Made by a program: the position numbers and the translations under genes. Below the pieces are notes generated by a model. The model made no database searches. It was not told where the DNA came from and worked only from the letters and a program-made list of their open reading frames with translations. Below are positions 55,870 through 64,000 of a DNA stretch of 64,000 nt, in pieces. This DNA is from Pollenia angustigena (lineage: Eukaryota; Arthropoda; Insecta; Diptera; Polleniidae): assembly GCA_930367215.1 (NCBI GenBank), contig OV884059.1:73937393-74001392 (forward strand). The letters run 5' to 3'. Position 1 is the stretch's first letter. Each line of letters starts with the position of its first letter.

Positions 55870-57080
55870 TAAAAAATATATAAAAATTAAAAATGTTTGT
55901 ATGTTTGTTTGCTTGTTTGTTGGCTTATAGACTCCTTAACTACTGAACCGATTTTCCTGAAGTTTTTACAGCAACATCACGTGAGCCCTTAAAATAAAAT
56001 AGGCTACTTATTTTTTCGATAGGGGCAGCGGAATTGGTACCCCCCATTGGATGCCAATATTAAATATCGCATATCTTAAGAGCCGCTGCACGCATTTTGT
56101 AGGATCTTCTGAGCCCCAAAATTGAAATAAAATAGCAGCGGGGGAAGTGGGTCCCCCGATAGGACGCCAACGTTTAATATCGCATATCTTAAGAACTGTT
56201 ATGGTGAGAATGCGCAAAATTTGTAGAAGTTACTCTTATGGTATACTACACTATTGAAAATAAGAATAAAGTGGGTATGCGCAGGGGGGGGGGGGGGGGA
56301 ATACCTCCCATAGGATGCATATGTTAAATATCGCTCAACTGAAGAACTATTAAAGGGAGAGTCTTCAAACGTGGTTAAAGCTACTTTTATTGTAAACTAT
56401 AAATTTCAATATAAAAATGGGCGGGGTTGACAGAGGAGGAGCAGTACCCTTCATAGATAGAAATATAATTAAGAGCCGCTGCACGCATTTTGTTGAACTT
56501 TTGGTAGTTGGATCTTCTTAGCCCCAAAATTCAAATAAAATAGCAGCGGGGGAAGTGTTACCCCCCCTAGGACGCCAATGTTTAATATCGCATATCTTAA
56601 GAACTGTTATAGTAAGAATGTTCAAACTTTGTAGAAGTCACTCTTATGGTATACTACACTTTTGAAAATAAAAATAAAGCGAGTAGGCGCAGGGGGGAAA
56701 TACCTCCCATAGGATGCATATAAGACTGGTCGCAATTTTTTTTTTTTTAAATTTAATTGTTTGCGCTGCTTAAAATATGAGGTTTGGTGTAAGAAATCAT
56801 GATCTAATTTTTCAGGTCAATCCGACGGTGCCTAGCCGTGCCGGGTGGGGCCCAAAGTTCCCCATATTATAAAAAAAACATATTTTCTATCAGATCTTTA
56901 AAGTTATACTATTTGAAAAGCCGAAAATCAAAAATATGGCTTCGTTACGATCTTCCGCAGTGATAGTCTTCAAGTGTGCCAAATTTCAGCTTCCTATGTT
57001 ATCAGATGGCTTCAGAAAGTTGCGGAAAGAATAGGACATACAAGCAAACATCCTGACATACTAAGAAATTATATATTGTA
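55870..57080 (+). repeat. Tandemly repetitive non-coding family
   Basis: Starts TTTGTATGTTTGTTTGCTTG and the phrase ACTACTGAACCGATTTTCCT. Two units about 390 bp apart (56079-56335 and 56469-56725) each contain AGAGCCGCTGCACGCATTTT, AATAGCAGCGGGGGAAGTG, ATATCGCATATCTTAAGAAC and TACCTCCCATAGGATGCATA. A run of about 17 G lies at 56284-56300 in the first unit only. It ends CATCCTGACATACTAAGAAA. It encodes nothing; the 'ACTGAACCGATTTT' phrase is common among insect interspersed repeats. Confidence 0.75.
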
Positions 57081-57089
57081 TAGATAGAT

Positions 57090-57400
57090 TAACATATGTT
57101 CGCGCAACTCAAAAACGCTTTAGCTTATTGAAAAACTAAAAAAAACCGAAATTCCGCAATAAAATTTACTTTAAGAAAGTTAAAACTTTTTTCTTTATGT
57201 TGGCTTTGGTTTTCGAGATATACCGTTATTTCGAAAATAAAGGAGGTTGCACAACATATGTTCGCGTAACTCAAAAACGCTTTAGTTTATTGAAAAACTA
57301 AAAAAAAACGAAATTCCGCAATAAAATTTTCTTTAAGAAAGGTAAAACGTTCTTCTTATATGCGCAGTCGTTTTAGAAACATAATTTTTTTATTAAAATT
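57090..57400. repeat. 164-bp tandem duplication
   Basis: AACATATGTTCGCG-AACTCAA and AACGCTTTAG-TTATTGAAAA, then AAATTCCGCAATAAAATTT, occur at 57091 and again at 57255 in direct orientation with about 5 percent visible differences. Confidence 0.9.
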
Positions 57401-57549
57401 TCGGAATAAAAATGTAGCTATGCTTCTAATTTTATGCAGACATATAAAAAACAACATTGCAAACAAAACAAGCTATAAATGATTAAAATATGTTAACAAC
57501 TTTTGATTTTATGTATTCACAAAAGACGAAAAATTTAACTTAGTCCAAA

Positions 57550-57985
57550 CTTTTTGTAATTGCGATCTAAATCATCTTACCAAATTTTATTTGAATCGGT
57601 CTATATTTCACCATAGCTCCCATACAAATACTACTATCGAAAATAAACTTAACTGCCATAACTTCCTTATAGGTGTTGATAGTGTCAGAGGTAACTCTTA
57701 CAATAGCATCTATGTCATGACGAAATGTTGTGCTGGTAGGCTTAAAATTAACCTTGGGTGCCATAAAAAATCCCATCCCAAAATCACTTAAAGGCAAACA
57801 AAACTCATATAGATAAAGATATCTTAATAATATTCGGCACAAACAACTTTTATGTGAATCTTAACTTCTTGACAAAATTTTTAGTCCCAAATAGGGAACA
57901 CTCTCGAAATTTTATGTTTAAATATTGTGGTGTAGGGTATCATATGGTCGGGCTTAATTGACTTTACTTTCTTTCTTGTTATTCT
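57550..57985 (+). repeat. 3' part of a fly interspersed repeat
   Basis: Contains the phrase GAATCGGTCTATATTTCACC, then ATAGCTCCCATACAAATACT, and ends AAATATTGTGGTGTAGGGTA then TCATATGGTCGGGC. Same end as the repeat at 43803-44523, with a different middle. Confidence 0.7.
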
Positions 57986-58583
57986 TGTGGTATTTAAGGT
58001 TTTAATTTTCGTTAAAATAGTTTTAAGACGCTTGTCGCTTTCTCAGCCCCATTGTGGTCACACGTATAAACAATTTCTGATCTCATACTAAATGCGTTTT
58101 TTACATACATAAGAATTAAAAGGCGTAATTTTATTGTTTATCAAAATGTTTACTTTAACAGTTGTTGGTAAAAAAAAAAAATATATGTTTAAAATTGTAT
58201 TGCAAAGGCAAGTTTTTCAATTCAAAAATAAGTTTTTCATTTTAGCAGGGTTTGTCTAAAGTTGCAATAACAGATTAGCGGAGTTTAATATTGACTTGCA
58301 AAAGAGCAAATCTTACGGATACTCTGTGTATTTTGATGTTGGATTTAACAAAGCGCTATGATATGTTGCACTTGCACTTTTGCAAGACTAACACGGAAGT
58401 TCGCCATTTTGTTTTTTCTGTATTAACGACAATGGGATCCATGGAGGATTTTCGCCCGCTATCGCTTGCATTTTCAAAGGCAAACAGCTGATTTGCGCCC
58501 CACTTAAAATTTTCAGCACGACAAGTCGAACGGCAATGTAAACGAGCAATAAAGTAATAATTTTCAAGAAAATTTTCGTCTCT
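57986..58583. other. Nothing recognised
   Basis: Non-coding; it includes the insertion site flank of the LINE at 58584. Confidence 0.4.
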
Positions 58584-60596
58584 GGTTGGTTGGTTGGTTA
58601 ACGTGTTAGCACGCATAGGTCCAGGCGTGCCGCAAGTAGAGCCGACAGTGGCTCCGTTTTGACACCACACAACTCGTCAAGAAATTGGAACCCCCCGATC
58701 AAACTTGACCCAGGGGCAATGCCGAGGTGGCTAGAGCCAGCCCGTTGCGTTGAGATATTTCAGCAGGCTGTTGAGTTCCTCCCGCGATATCTTCGAAAGT
58801 CCTTGTAGAAGGTAATTCCCGAATAGTCTATTTCGCGTTGAGTTAAACGCTGGGCAATCACATAGAAGATGAAATACTGTCTCCTCAGTTCCAGGTTCCC
58901 TGCAGCTGCGGCAGCATTCATTGAAAGGGAGGCCGAGTCTCATAGCGTGCTTGCCAATCGTCCAGTGACCAGTAAACACGTATATAAGTCTTGACACGTC
59001 CTTCCGACTGAAGTTGAGTAGTCGCTCAGACCGACCTATGTCATATGTGGGCCACGTTTCCCTGGTAGCCCTGCAGCCATCTAGTTTCCTCCATTTGTAG
59101 TCAGACATATCCAGATAGTGCCTGAAGATTTCGCTCCTGATAGTTCCCAGGGGTGTTGCGACTGGCACCACCTGTGAAATATCAAGAGCGGCTCCAGTTT
59201 TGGCCAGCCCATCCGCCTGTTCATTGCCATAATGGTCCCTATGCGCAGGGATCCAAATTAAGGTAATGCCAGATAGGCTGCCCAGTCTGGACAGTTCTTC
59301 CCTACACTGGTTGACGAGGATGGATGTTGTTTTATGTGACTTCAGTGACATCAGAGCCGCCTGGCTATCGACGAAGATGCCAATTTTGCCGCTGATGTTC
59401 CTACCGTATAGCGTTCTGCATGCCTCTCTGATCGCCAGTATTTCAGCCTGAAATACGCTGGCCCAATCCGGCAGACAAAAAGAGAGGTTCACATGTAGTT
59501 CCTCCGAGAAGACCCCGGAGCCGGCACCACAAGTCATCTTTGACCCATCTGTGTAAACCCTCGTGCGGTATTCATCGGCCAGGATTCCCCCGCTCCATTC
59601 CCGTCTTGACGGAAATATGACCTTGAATTTCCTATCAAAGTCCATGCGGGGTATCATATAGTCCGTTGGTCGTTTCAGAGATGTGGGTTGCTTCCGTAAG
59701 ATCCCTGCATGACCGTACGTCCTCGCCTTCCAACATTCCGATGCAGAGAGCCTGACCGCGCTATTGACGGATATGGCCATAAGGTGTATTTCAATTGGAA
59801 CAAGGTGCAGTATAGTGTTCAGAGCCTCTGAAGGACTAGTGCGTAGAGCGCCTGTTGCTCCAATGCAGGCTGATCTTTGTACTCTGTCCAGCTGAACCAC
59901 GATGTATTTCTTGCCCGTCGCGGTCCACCATACCAGAGATCCATATGTAAGAATTGGCCGTACTATTGCCGTGTATAGCCATTTGACCAGTCTAGGATTA
60001 AGGCCCCACCTGGTGCCAAACATTCTACGGCAGGCGTAATAAGCCACCGTAGCCTTCCTGACCCTGTGTTGAGTATTCAATCTCCACGATAGTTTCGAGT
60101 CCAGTATAATTCCCAGATATTTCGCGTGACTCGACAGGGGAAGTTCACAACCCCCCAGCCGTGGCAGTCTAAAAGCCGGAATCTTCGTCCTTCTGGTGAA
60201 CAGTACCAGTTCCGTTTTGTTTGGGTTTACTCCCAGTCCGCACTCAGCGTCCCAGTTGCTGAGCGCCCCCAACGCACTGGACATAATGTCACTCATCACA
60301 TCCAGAAACGCACCAGATACTAGTAACACCACGTCATCCGCATAGGCTACCGTCTTGATGCCCATGTTATCCAGGCCAGTAAGAATCGAGTTACCAACGA
60401 TGAGCCTGAGCAGAGGAGAGATCACCCCACCTTGGGGTGTACCCCTACTAACATTCTTTGACCTCACACTGTTACCAAGACATGATGTAACGATCCTTGA
60501 CCTCAACATGCTCACTAACCATCTAATGATGTACTCCTGGACATCCAGATCAGTTAGAGCCTGTTCGATCGCAGTGATCGTAAATTTGCGTCTCAC
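58584..60596 (-). mobile_element. 5'-truncated RNase H-bearing LINE (LOA/I-like)
   Basis: On the minus strand the element enters at about 60596 within ORF2 and ends with a 3'UTR of about 130 bp (58600-58730) and a tetranucleotide tail (CCAA)n at 58584-58599. The base composition is clearly less AT-rich than the surroundings. Target duplication was not found. Confidence 0.85.
58731..60596 (-). CDS. LINE ORF2 C-terminal part: RT, RNase H, zinc knuckle
   Basis: 621 codons without a stop. RT motifs: SRGTPQGGVISPLL (TPQGG at 53-57), TVAYADDVVLLV (YADD at 85-88), NPNKTELVLF, AKYLGIILDSKLSW. RNase H: VYTDGSK (Asp 350), FQAEILAIREA (Glu 385), IFVDSQAAL (Asp 410), WIPAHRDHYGNEQAD (His 452, Asp 462); all acidic residues are present. 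C-terminal zinc knuckle CCRSC...HLLCDCP (561-582). The RGTPQGGVISPLL form with RNase H fits LOA- or I-group LINEs. The first RT motifs (with their catalytic Asp) and the endonuclease are lost by 5' truncation, so the copy is not active. Its intact frame indicates a young insertion. Confidence 0.92.
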   Translation of the reverse strand: MRRKFTITAIEQALTDLDVQEYIIRWLVSMLRSRIVTSCLGNSVRSKNVSRGTPQGGVISPLLRLIVGNSILTGLDNMGIKTVAYADDVVLLVSGAFLDVMSDIMSSALGALSNWDAECGLGVNPNKTELVLFTRRTKIPAFRLPRLGGCELPLSSHAKYLGIILDSKLSWRLNTQHRVRKATVAYYACRRMFGTRWGLNPRLVKWLYTAIVRPILTYGSLVWWTATGKKYIVVQLDRVQRSACIGATGALRTSPSEALNTILHLVPIEIHLMAISVNSAVRLSASECWKARTYGHAGILRKQPTSLKRPTDYMIPRMDFDRKFKVIFPSRREWSGGILADEYRTRVYTDGSKMTCGAGSGVFSEELHVNLSFCLPDWASVFQAEILAIREACRTLYGRNISGKIGIFVDSQAALMSLKSHKTTSILVNQCREELSRLGSLSGITLIWIPAHRDHYGNEQADGLAKTGAALDISQVVPVATPLGTIRSEIFRHYLDMSDYKWRKLDGCRATRETWPTYDIGRSERLLNFSRKDVSRLIYVFTGHWTIGKHAMRLGLPFNECCRSCREPGTEETVFHLLCDCPAFNSTRNRLFGNYLLQGLSKISREELNSLLKYLNATGWL

Positions 60597-60850
60597 TATG
60601 AAATATTATGCGACCACAAATCATCAGCTCATTATTGCTTTGACCTACCTACCATTTCTAAAAACATTAAGTAAGATATGGGGTATATATATATATATTT
60701 TGAAGACCCCCTTTCTGAATCTAAAACCTGTTTTACGAAATTAATTATAGTTTCTGAGATATTAAGCATTAATTTTGCTCCACATAAACTTTTTAAAGCT
60801 TAGTAAGTATTGTTTTGCTCTACACACTAATAAAAAATGTAACTTCCAAC
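60597..60850. other. Flank of the LINE with a short TA microsatellite
   Basis: An AT dinucleotide run lies near 60686-60698. Nothing else is seen. Confidence 0.5.
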
Positions 60851-61070
60851 GAAACAAGTTTGTAAGGGAGAAACATAAAAGTTTCGCCTTCCATACCGCT
60901 TACGAAAGACTTGAATTTTAAATGGCGAGTTCCCACTTTGAAGCAATACATTTTTGACACATAAAGCGCTTAATTCAGCGCATATAAAAATTTTTGGATG
61001 TAACAATCAGCTTTACACGCTGAAGGTTTTGCTAGTTATTTTTTAGTATTCTCCCTTACAAACCTGCTTC
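60851..61070. mobile_element. 220-bp MITE
   Basis: Inverted repeats GAAACAAGTTTGTAAGGGAG and (reversed) GAAGCAGGTTTGTAAGGGAG, followed on both sides by AA. The true ends may be somewhat farther out. Non-coding. Confidence 0.7.
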
Positions 61071-61664
61071 GCATTAAGTGAATGCTGTGTTACTTAAAAT
61101 GTTATTTTATTTTTTATAAAAGTTGTTGAGAGTTCTTTCACTTACTTTACTGTATCTCTGTATGTCTTATTGCGTAGCGCATAATTGTGCGATTATTTTT
61201 TTAAATGTACCATTAGTGCTTTACAAATGCAGAAAATTCATCATACAAAAGCGTACAAAATAAATTTCAGTTTTTCACGGTCTTGTCGAGTTTTACTCCC
61301 GTGCCGTAAGAAAAAAAGCGGTTAAAGCTAAAGCAAAACAAAATGACAACAAGAAAATAAAATGCAGTTATAAAAATAGCTAAAGCTAAAGAAAAATAAA
61401 AGTTGAAATTCTCAATACGCAGCAGTAAGTATATGTATGCACCATAAAAAGCTACTTAAAAAAAATTAGAAAAGTGGCGTATGCGGCATAGAACAAATAT
61501 TTTCACTTTCAATAAAATACTATCAACTTCTAAGTTCGGTTATGGACGTACACAAAAATTTACATATTTCTTTAAATCATATGCCGGCAATAATTCTATC
61601 GGGTATATTTTAAGAAAATTTCATGAAAAAAAACCTTCATTAATTGTCGTTTTTCTCCAGTACG
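61071..61664. other. Non-coding stretch
   Basis: The AGCTAAAGCTAAAG-type phrase occurs twice (61325 and 61378) and resembles the TIR core of the MITE at 51971. No gene is recognised. Confidence 0.4.
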
Positions 61665-62640
61665 ACTTTTTTCTGTTTGACCCAGCACTCAGGGGATGAC
61701 CCCTACTAATACACTGCATTGTGTTGGAACTGGGAAAATAGGTTGTGGGAAGGAGGATAGAGGAAGTAGTGTTTGTGAAAATTCTATTTGAACTTAATCA
61801 TGTTGAAAGCGAGAGGGAAGACTTTTGCAGGAAGGTTATATTCCACATACGAACAGTCCGGGAAAAAAACGAATTCTCTCTGTAATGCGTTGTATGATTC
61901 TCCTGCCAATCGACCACATAAGGATGGGCTCTTGAGGAAAAACGTGTATTACGAGCAAACGTACGGGTTCGGGAACCAGATCCCAAATAAAACCCACATT
62001 GCGACGGTGCTGAAGGGACTCAATAATGTCACCAATGAGAACCTTCGCCCTCTCCTGCACGCGGTTGAGAAGCTCCAAAATAGACTGTGAAGCCCCGGAT
62101 CACACATGAGAGTTGTATTCCATACGCGGTCGGATATAGGTGGTATAAAAAGTAAGGAGTTCAGATGGCGTTAAGTATATCCAAAACCGTCTTAGAAAAC
62201 CGAGGCACTTCAATGCTTCTTTCGACACCTTGAATATATGTTCCGTCCATCGGACATCACATTGTATCCTCATGCCCAAAATATCAAGAGATTCTGATTC
62301 TTCAATAATTATACCACCCATATATACAGATGAGGCACCTTTATTTGTCGCGCGTTTATGCGTCAGCACGCAACATTGGGGTTTTCGGGCATTAAAATCG
62401 ACGCTTTTTGTACGACTCTATTCCGAGACTATCTCAAGGCCTCGGCCAAGCGTATCATTCATATTCTGCCTCATAGCACCGACATCGGATACACTTGGTC
62501 TCCATTCGAATGAGTACGAATGGCAAAGGTTGCTGTTATCTGCAAAAGAGCAGATAGCGTTGGAAGTTTGACATAGGAGGTCAGTTAGAAAGATAAGAAA
62601 TGGAGTAGGAGAAAGACTTTTTGGCATATGCGCCAAACCA
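61665..62640 (-). pseudogene. Decayed non-LTR retrotransposon ORF2 C-terminal half
   Basis: Frames on the minus strand, each ended by frameshifts or stops, give SPTPFLIFLTDLLCQTS, CSFADNSNLCHSYSF (the catalytic FADD has become FADN), MRQNMNDTLGRGLEIVSE, VLTHKRA-type then MGGIIIEESESLDILGMRIQ, WTEHIFKVSKEALKCLGFLR, YTTYIRPRMEYNSHV, ELLNRVQERAKVLIGD and SFFSRTVRMWN. Further out-of-frame traces continue to about 61665. This is the RT palm/thumb and C-terminus of a Jockey-type LINE common in insects. 5' truncation is at about 62640. The changed FADD and the many frame breaks make it dead. Confidence 0.85.
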
Positions 62641-63420
62641 ATAATAAGCTGACGAAATGTCAAAATTGGTCACTTGTGTTGTGGTTGTGTTAGTTAAATA
62701 TGTCATATTTAAATATTTCGTTACGTCATTTCATCCAGAAATAAATTTGAAGCGACGTAAGTTGTTACGTCGAAACATATTTAACTCGGCATATTTATCT
62801 TCACACACATAAATTTTTTTATTTTTTTATAAAATATGTTTCAAAATTCTATTGTTGAAAACATTTGTTCTTTGTAAACTGCTTTTTTGTCGCTTGTAGC
62901 AAATCAAGAGCTGTATTTTTATGGCTTAATTTACATGTTTTGTAGATTTTTTTTTCAAACTGGCGTTTTATTTGTGGAGTAATTTATGTGGCAATATAGT
63001 CCTTTGACAAATGGATTACGTTAGAAACGTAAAACCTGTCAGCCCACATTCAATAGTTAGGTGGGCGCTTATGAGAACGATCATGAGTGACTTGTTTTCT
63101 CTCGCTTAAATTGTTGATATATATTGTGGTGTAGCTGTAACATACTAAATTTCTATATATTTTACTGATAGTGCGATAACTTAGATTTTAATTGAAACAT
63201 TTAAAAAAAAAATTTCTATACTAGCAACACAAAAAACCGCATGCATATTCAATCATATTTTTGCTCATTCTTAAGTCTGTTTGTGTGGTTTTAAAGCATA
63301 CTAAAACTTGCCCTGTTCACTACAATACAATGTTTTAAAAATTTAATTCATTATCAGATCATGCTATAAATTGTGGTTCCTAACTTTGTTTATTTACATT
63401 AGAAAAAAAATATATATATC
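62641..63420. other. Non-coding stretch
   Basis: A small inverted pair (AAATATTTCGTTACGTC against TACGTCGAAACATATTT) lies at 62712-62782. Otherwise nothing is recognised. Confidence 0.4.
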
Positions 63421-63565
63421 GTCACCTAAAATCAAAAAGGCCGTAAGCAATAAAAAATATAAATGCTACTTTTCAATGTAATTAATTACAAAAAAATCAT
63501 AATCAATTACAAGTCGGTATGTATTTAATTTATTGCCACATACGGCCTTTTGGGTTTTAGGTGAC
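63421..63565. mobile_element. 145-bp MITE starting GTCACCTAAAA
   Basis: The ends are GTCACCTAAAATCAAAAAGG and, reversed, GTCACCTAAAACCCAAAAGG, both followed by CCGTA. Non-coding interior with GTAATTAATTAC and TCAATTACA phrases. The flanks are AT-rich and do not show a certain duplication. Confidence 0.85.
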
Positions 63566-64000
63566 CATATGTATATTGGTTTGCTTATATTGGAACATTG
63601 AAAACAAGGATTTCAATTGTTTTTGACTGTTGCATTAAGTGTGTTTAACTTGTTGGAGTATGTATTTCCGTTCCACAAAATGCTGGTTTTGTGGTTGGTC
63701 ATACGTAAGTACACAAACAAATTCTAAGGAAATTCCCATATATTTTTAATTTTGATAGCAAAGAAATTGTTATATTACTCACCGACGTCACCTTATTAGT
63801 TTGACGTAATTAAAAAAAAAAAAACAAAAATTAACCACAAAAAATTATTTTACCCTTAACAATTTTAAATAATCCCACAAAAGTTTAAGATAAACTTTTG
63901 TTGGTCGATCGGCTTGTTAATGTAGTTTAACCGCCTGTTCAACAATTTCGAACGTAAACGTTCGCATAGAATTTTATATGAAAAATATTTTTAAAACTGA
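63566..64000. other. Nothing recognised
   Basis: AT-rich non-coding sequence to the end of the window. Confidence 0.4.

Noticed and set aside
61788..62090. 100-codon plus-strand ORF
   Set aside because: It is antisense to the decayed LINE ORF2, whose RT motifs read on the minus strand.
1..64000. CRISPR arrays, operons, rRNA or prokaryotic genes
   Set aside because: No regularly spaced direct repeats with unique spacers, no ribosome-binding-site-led gene series and no rRNA sequence were seen; all features are eukaryotic.

Overview
This window looks like an AT-rich dipteran genome segment, most likely a higher fly (calyptrate-type, for example a blowfly or house-fly relative). The evidence is that every recognisable coding sequence is a transposon or retroelement protein of insect type. 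It also carries several copies of interspersed repeats that look typical of such flies (ends reading TATACCCACACCACAATAG... or ...GTGGAGGGTATAAAAA), a tRNA-type SINE, fly-like splice signals and no prokaryotic gene structure. I found no confident host protein-coding gene. The segment could be a large intron or an intergenic, repeat-rich region. The only host-gene hints are a candidate small first exon at 11328-11460 and an unassigned 79-codon ORF at 17190-17429.

Layout. 1-19900: mostly non-coding AT-rich DNA with a nest of short DNA transposons. These are a pogo-like element at 2692-3547 (TA duplication), a hAT element at 3646-5683 with an exact 8-bp target duplication, a hAT-like transposase fragment near 6.2-6.8 kb, a hAT MITE at 11817-12429 with an 8-bp duplication, several other terminal-inverted-repeat elements, and a tRNA-derived SINE at 15365-15508. 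19900-25690: an interspersed repeat, a broken Jockey-type LINE (minus strand) and a broken Penelope-like element (plus strand) with GIY-YIG endonuclease and hammerhead-like terminal motifs.

23879-43515 is the outstanding feature: a nearly perfect inverted duplication. The left arm is 23879-34468 and the right arm 34644-43515, around a 175-bp spacer. The arms differ by one 1.72-kb LINE insertion (left arm only, with an open RT reading frame), one 9-bp deletion, homopolymer-length changes and a few substitutions that I could spot. The left end of the duplicated segment lies inside the Penelope element. Beyond the outer right end, sequence resumes with an exact 88-bp direct repeat of the spacer region (34558-34645 = 43524-43611). 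The series forward, inverted, forward-again is the layout expected from template switching during replication. It could also arise from an assembly error that joined two haplotypes. Each arm carries nested non-autonomous elements, including a 3.4-kb element with 29-bp inverted repeats and TTA duplication that contains two further TIR elements. One of these holds a candidate two-exon mini-gene.

43516-64000: two tandem copies of a fly interspersed repeat (one split by the inverted duplication), more MITEs, a LINE remnant with an RNase H domain interrupted by two MITEs (50.8-52.3 kb), a tandemly repetitive non-coding family (52.4-52.9 and 55.9-57.1 kb), a 5'-truncated LINE with an intact 621-codon RT + RNase H + zinc-knuckle ORF (58.6-60.6 kb), and a decayed LINE (61.7-62.6 kb). 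The genes do not form a shared pathway; the window is a record of successive insertions and one large rearrangement.
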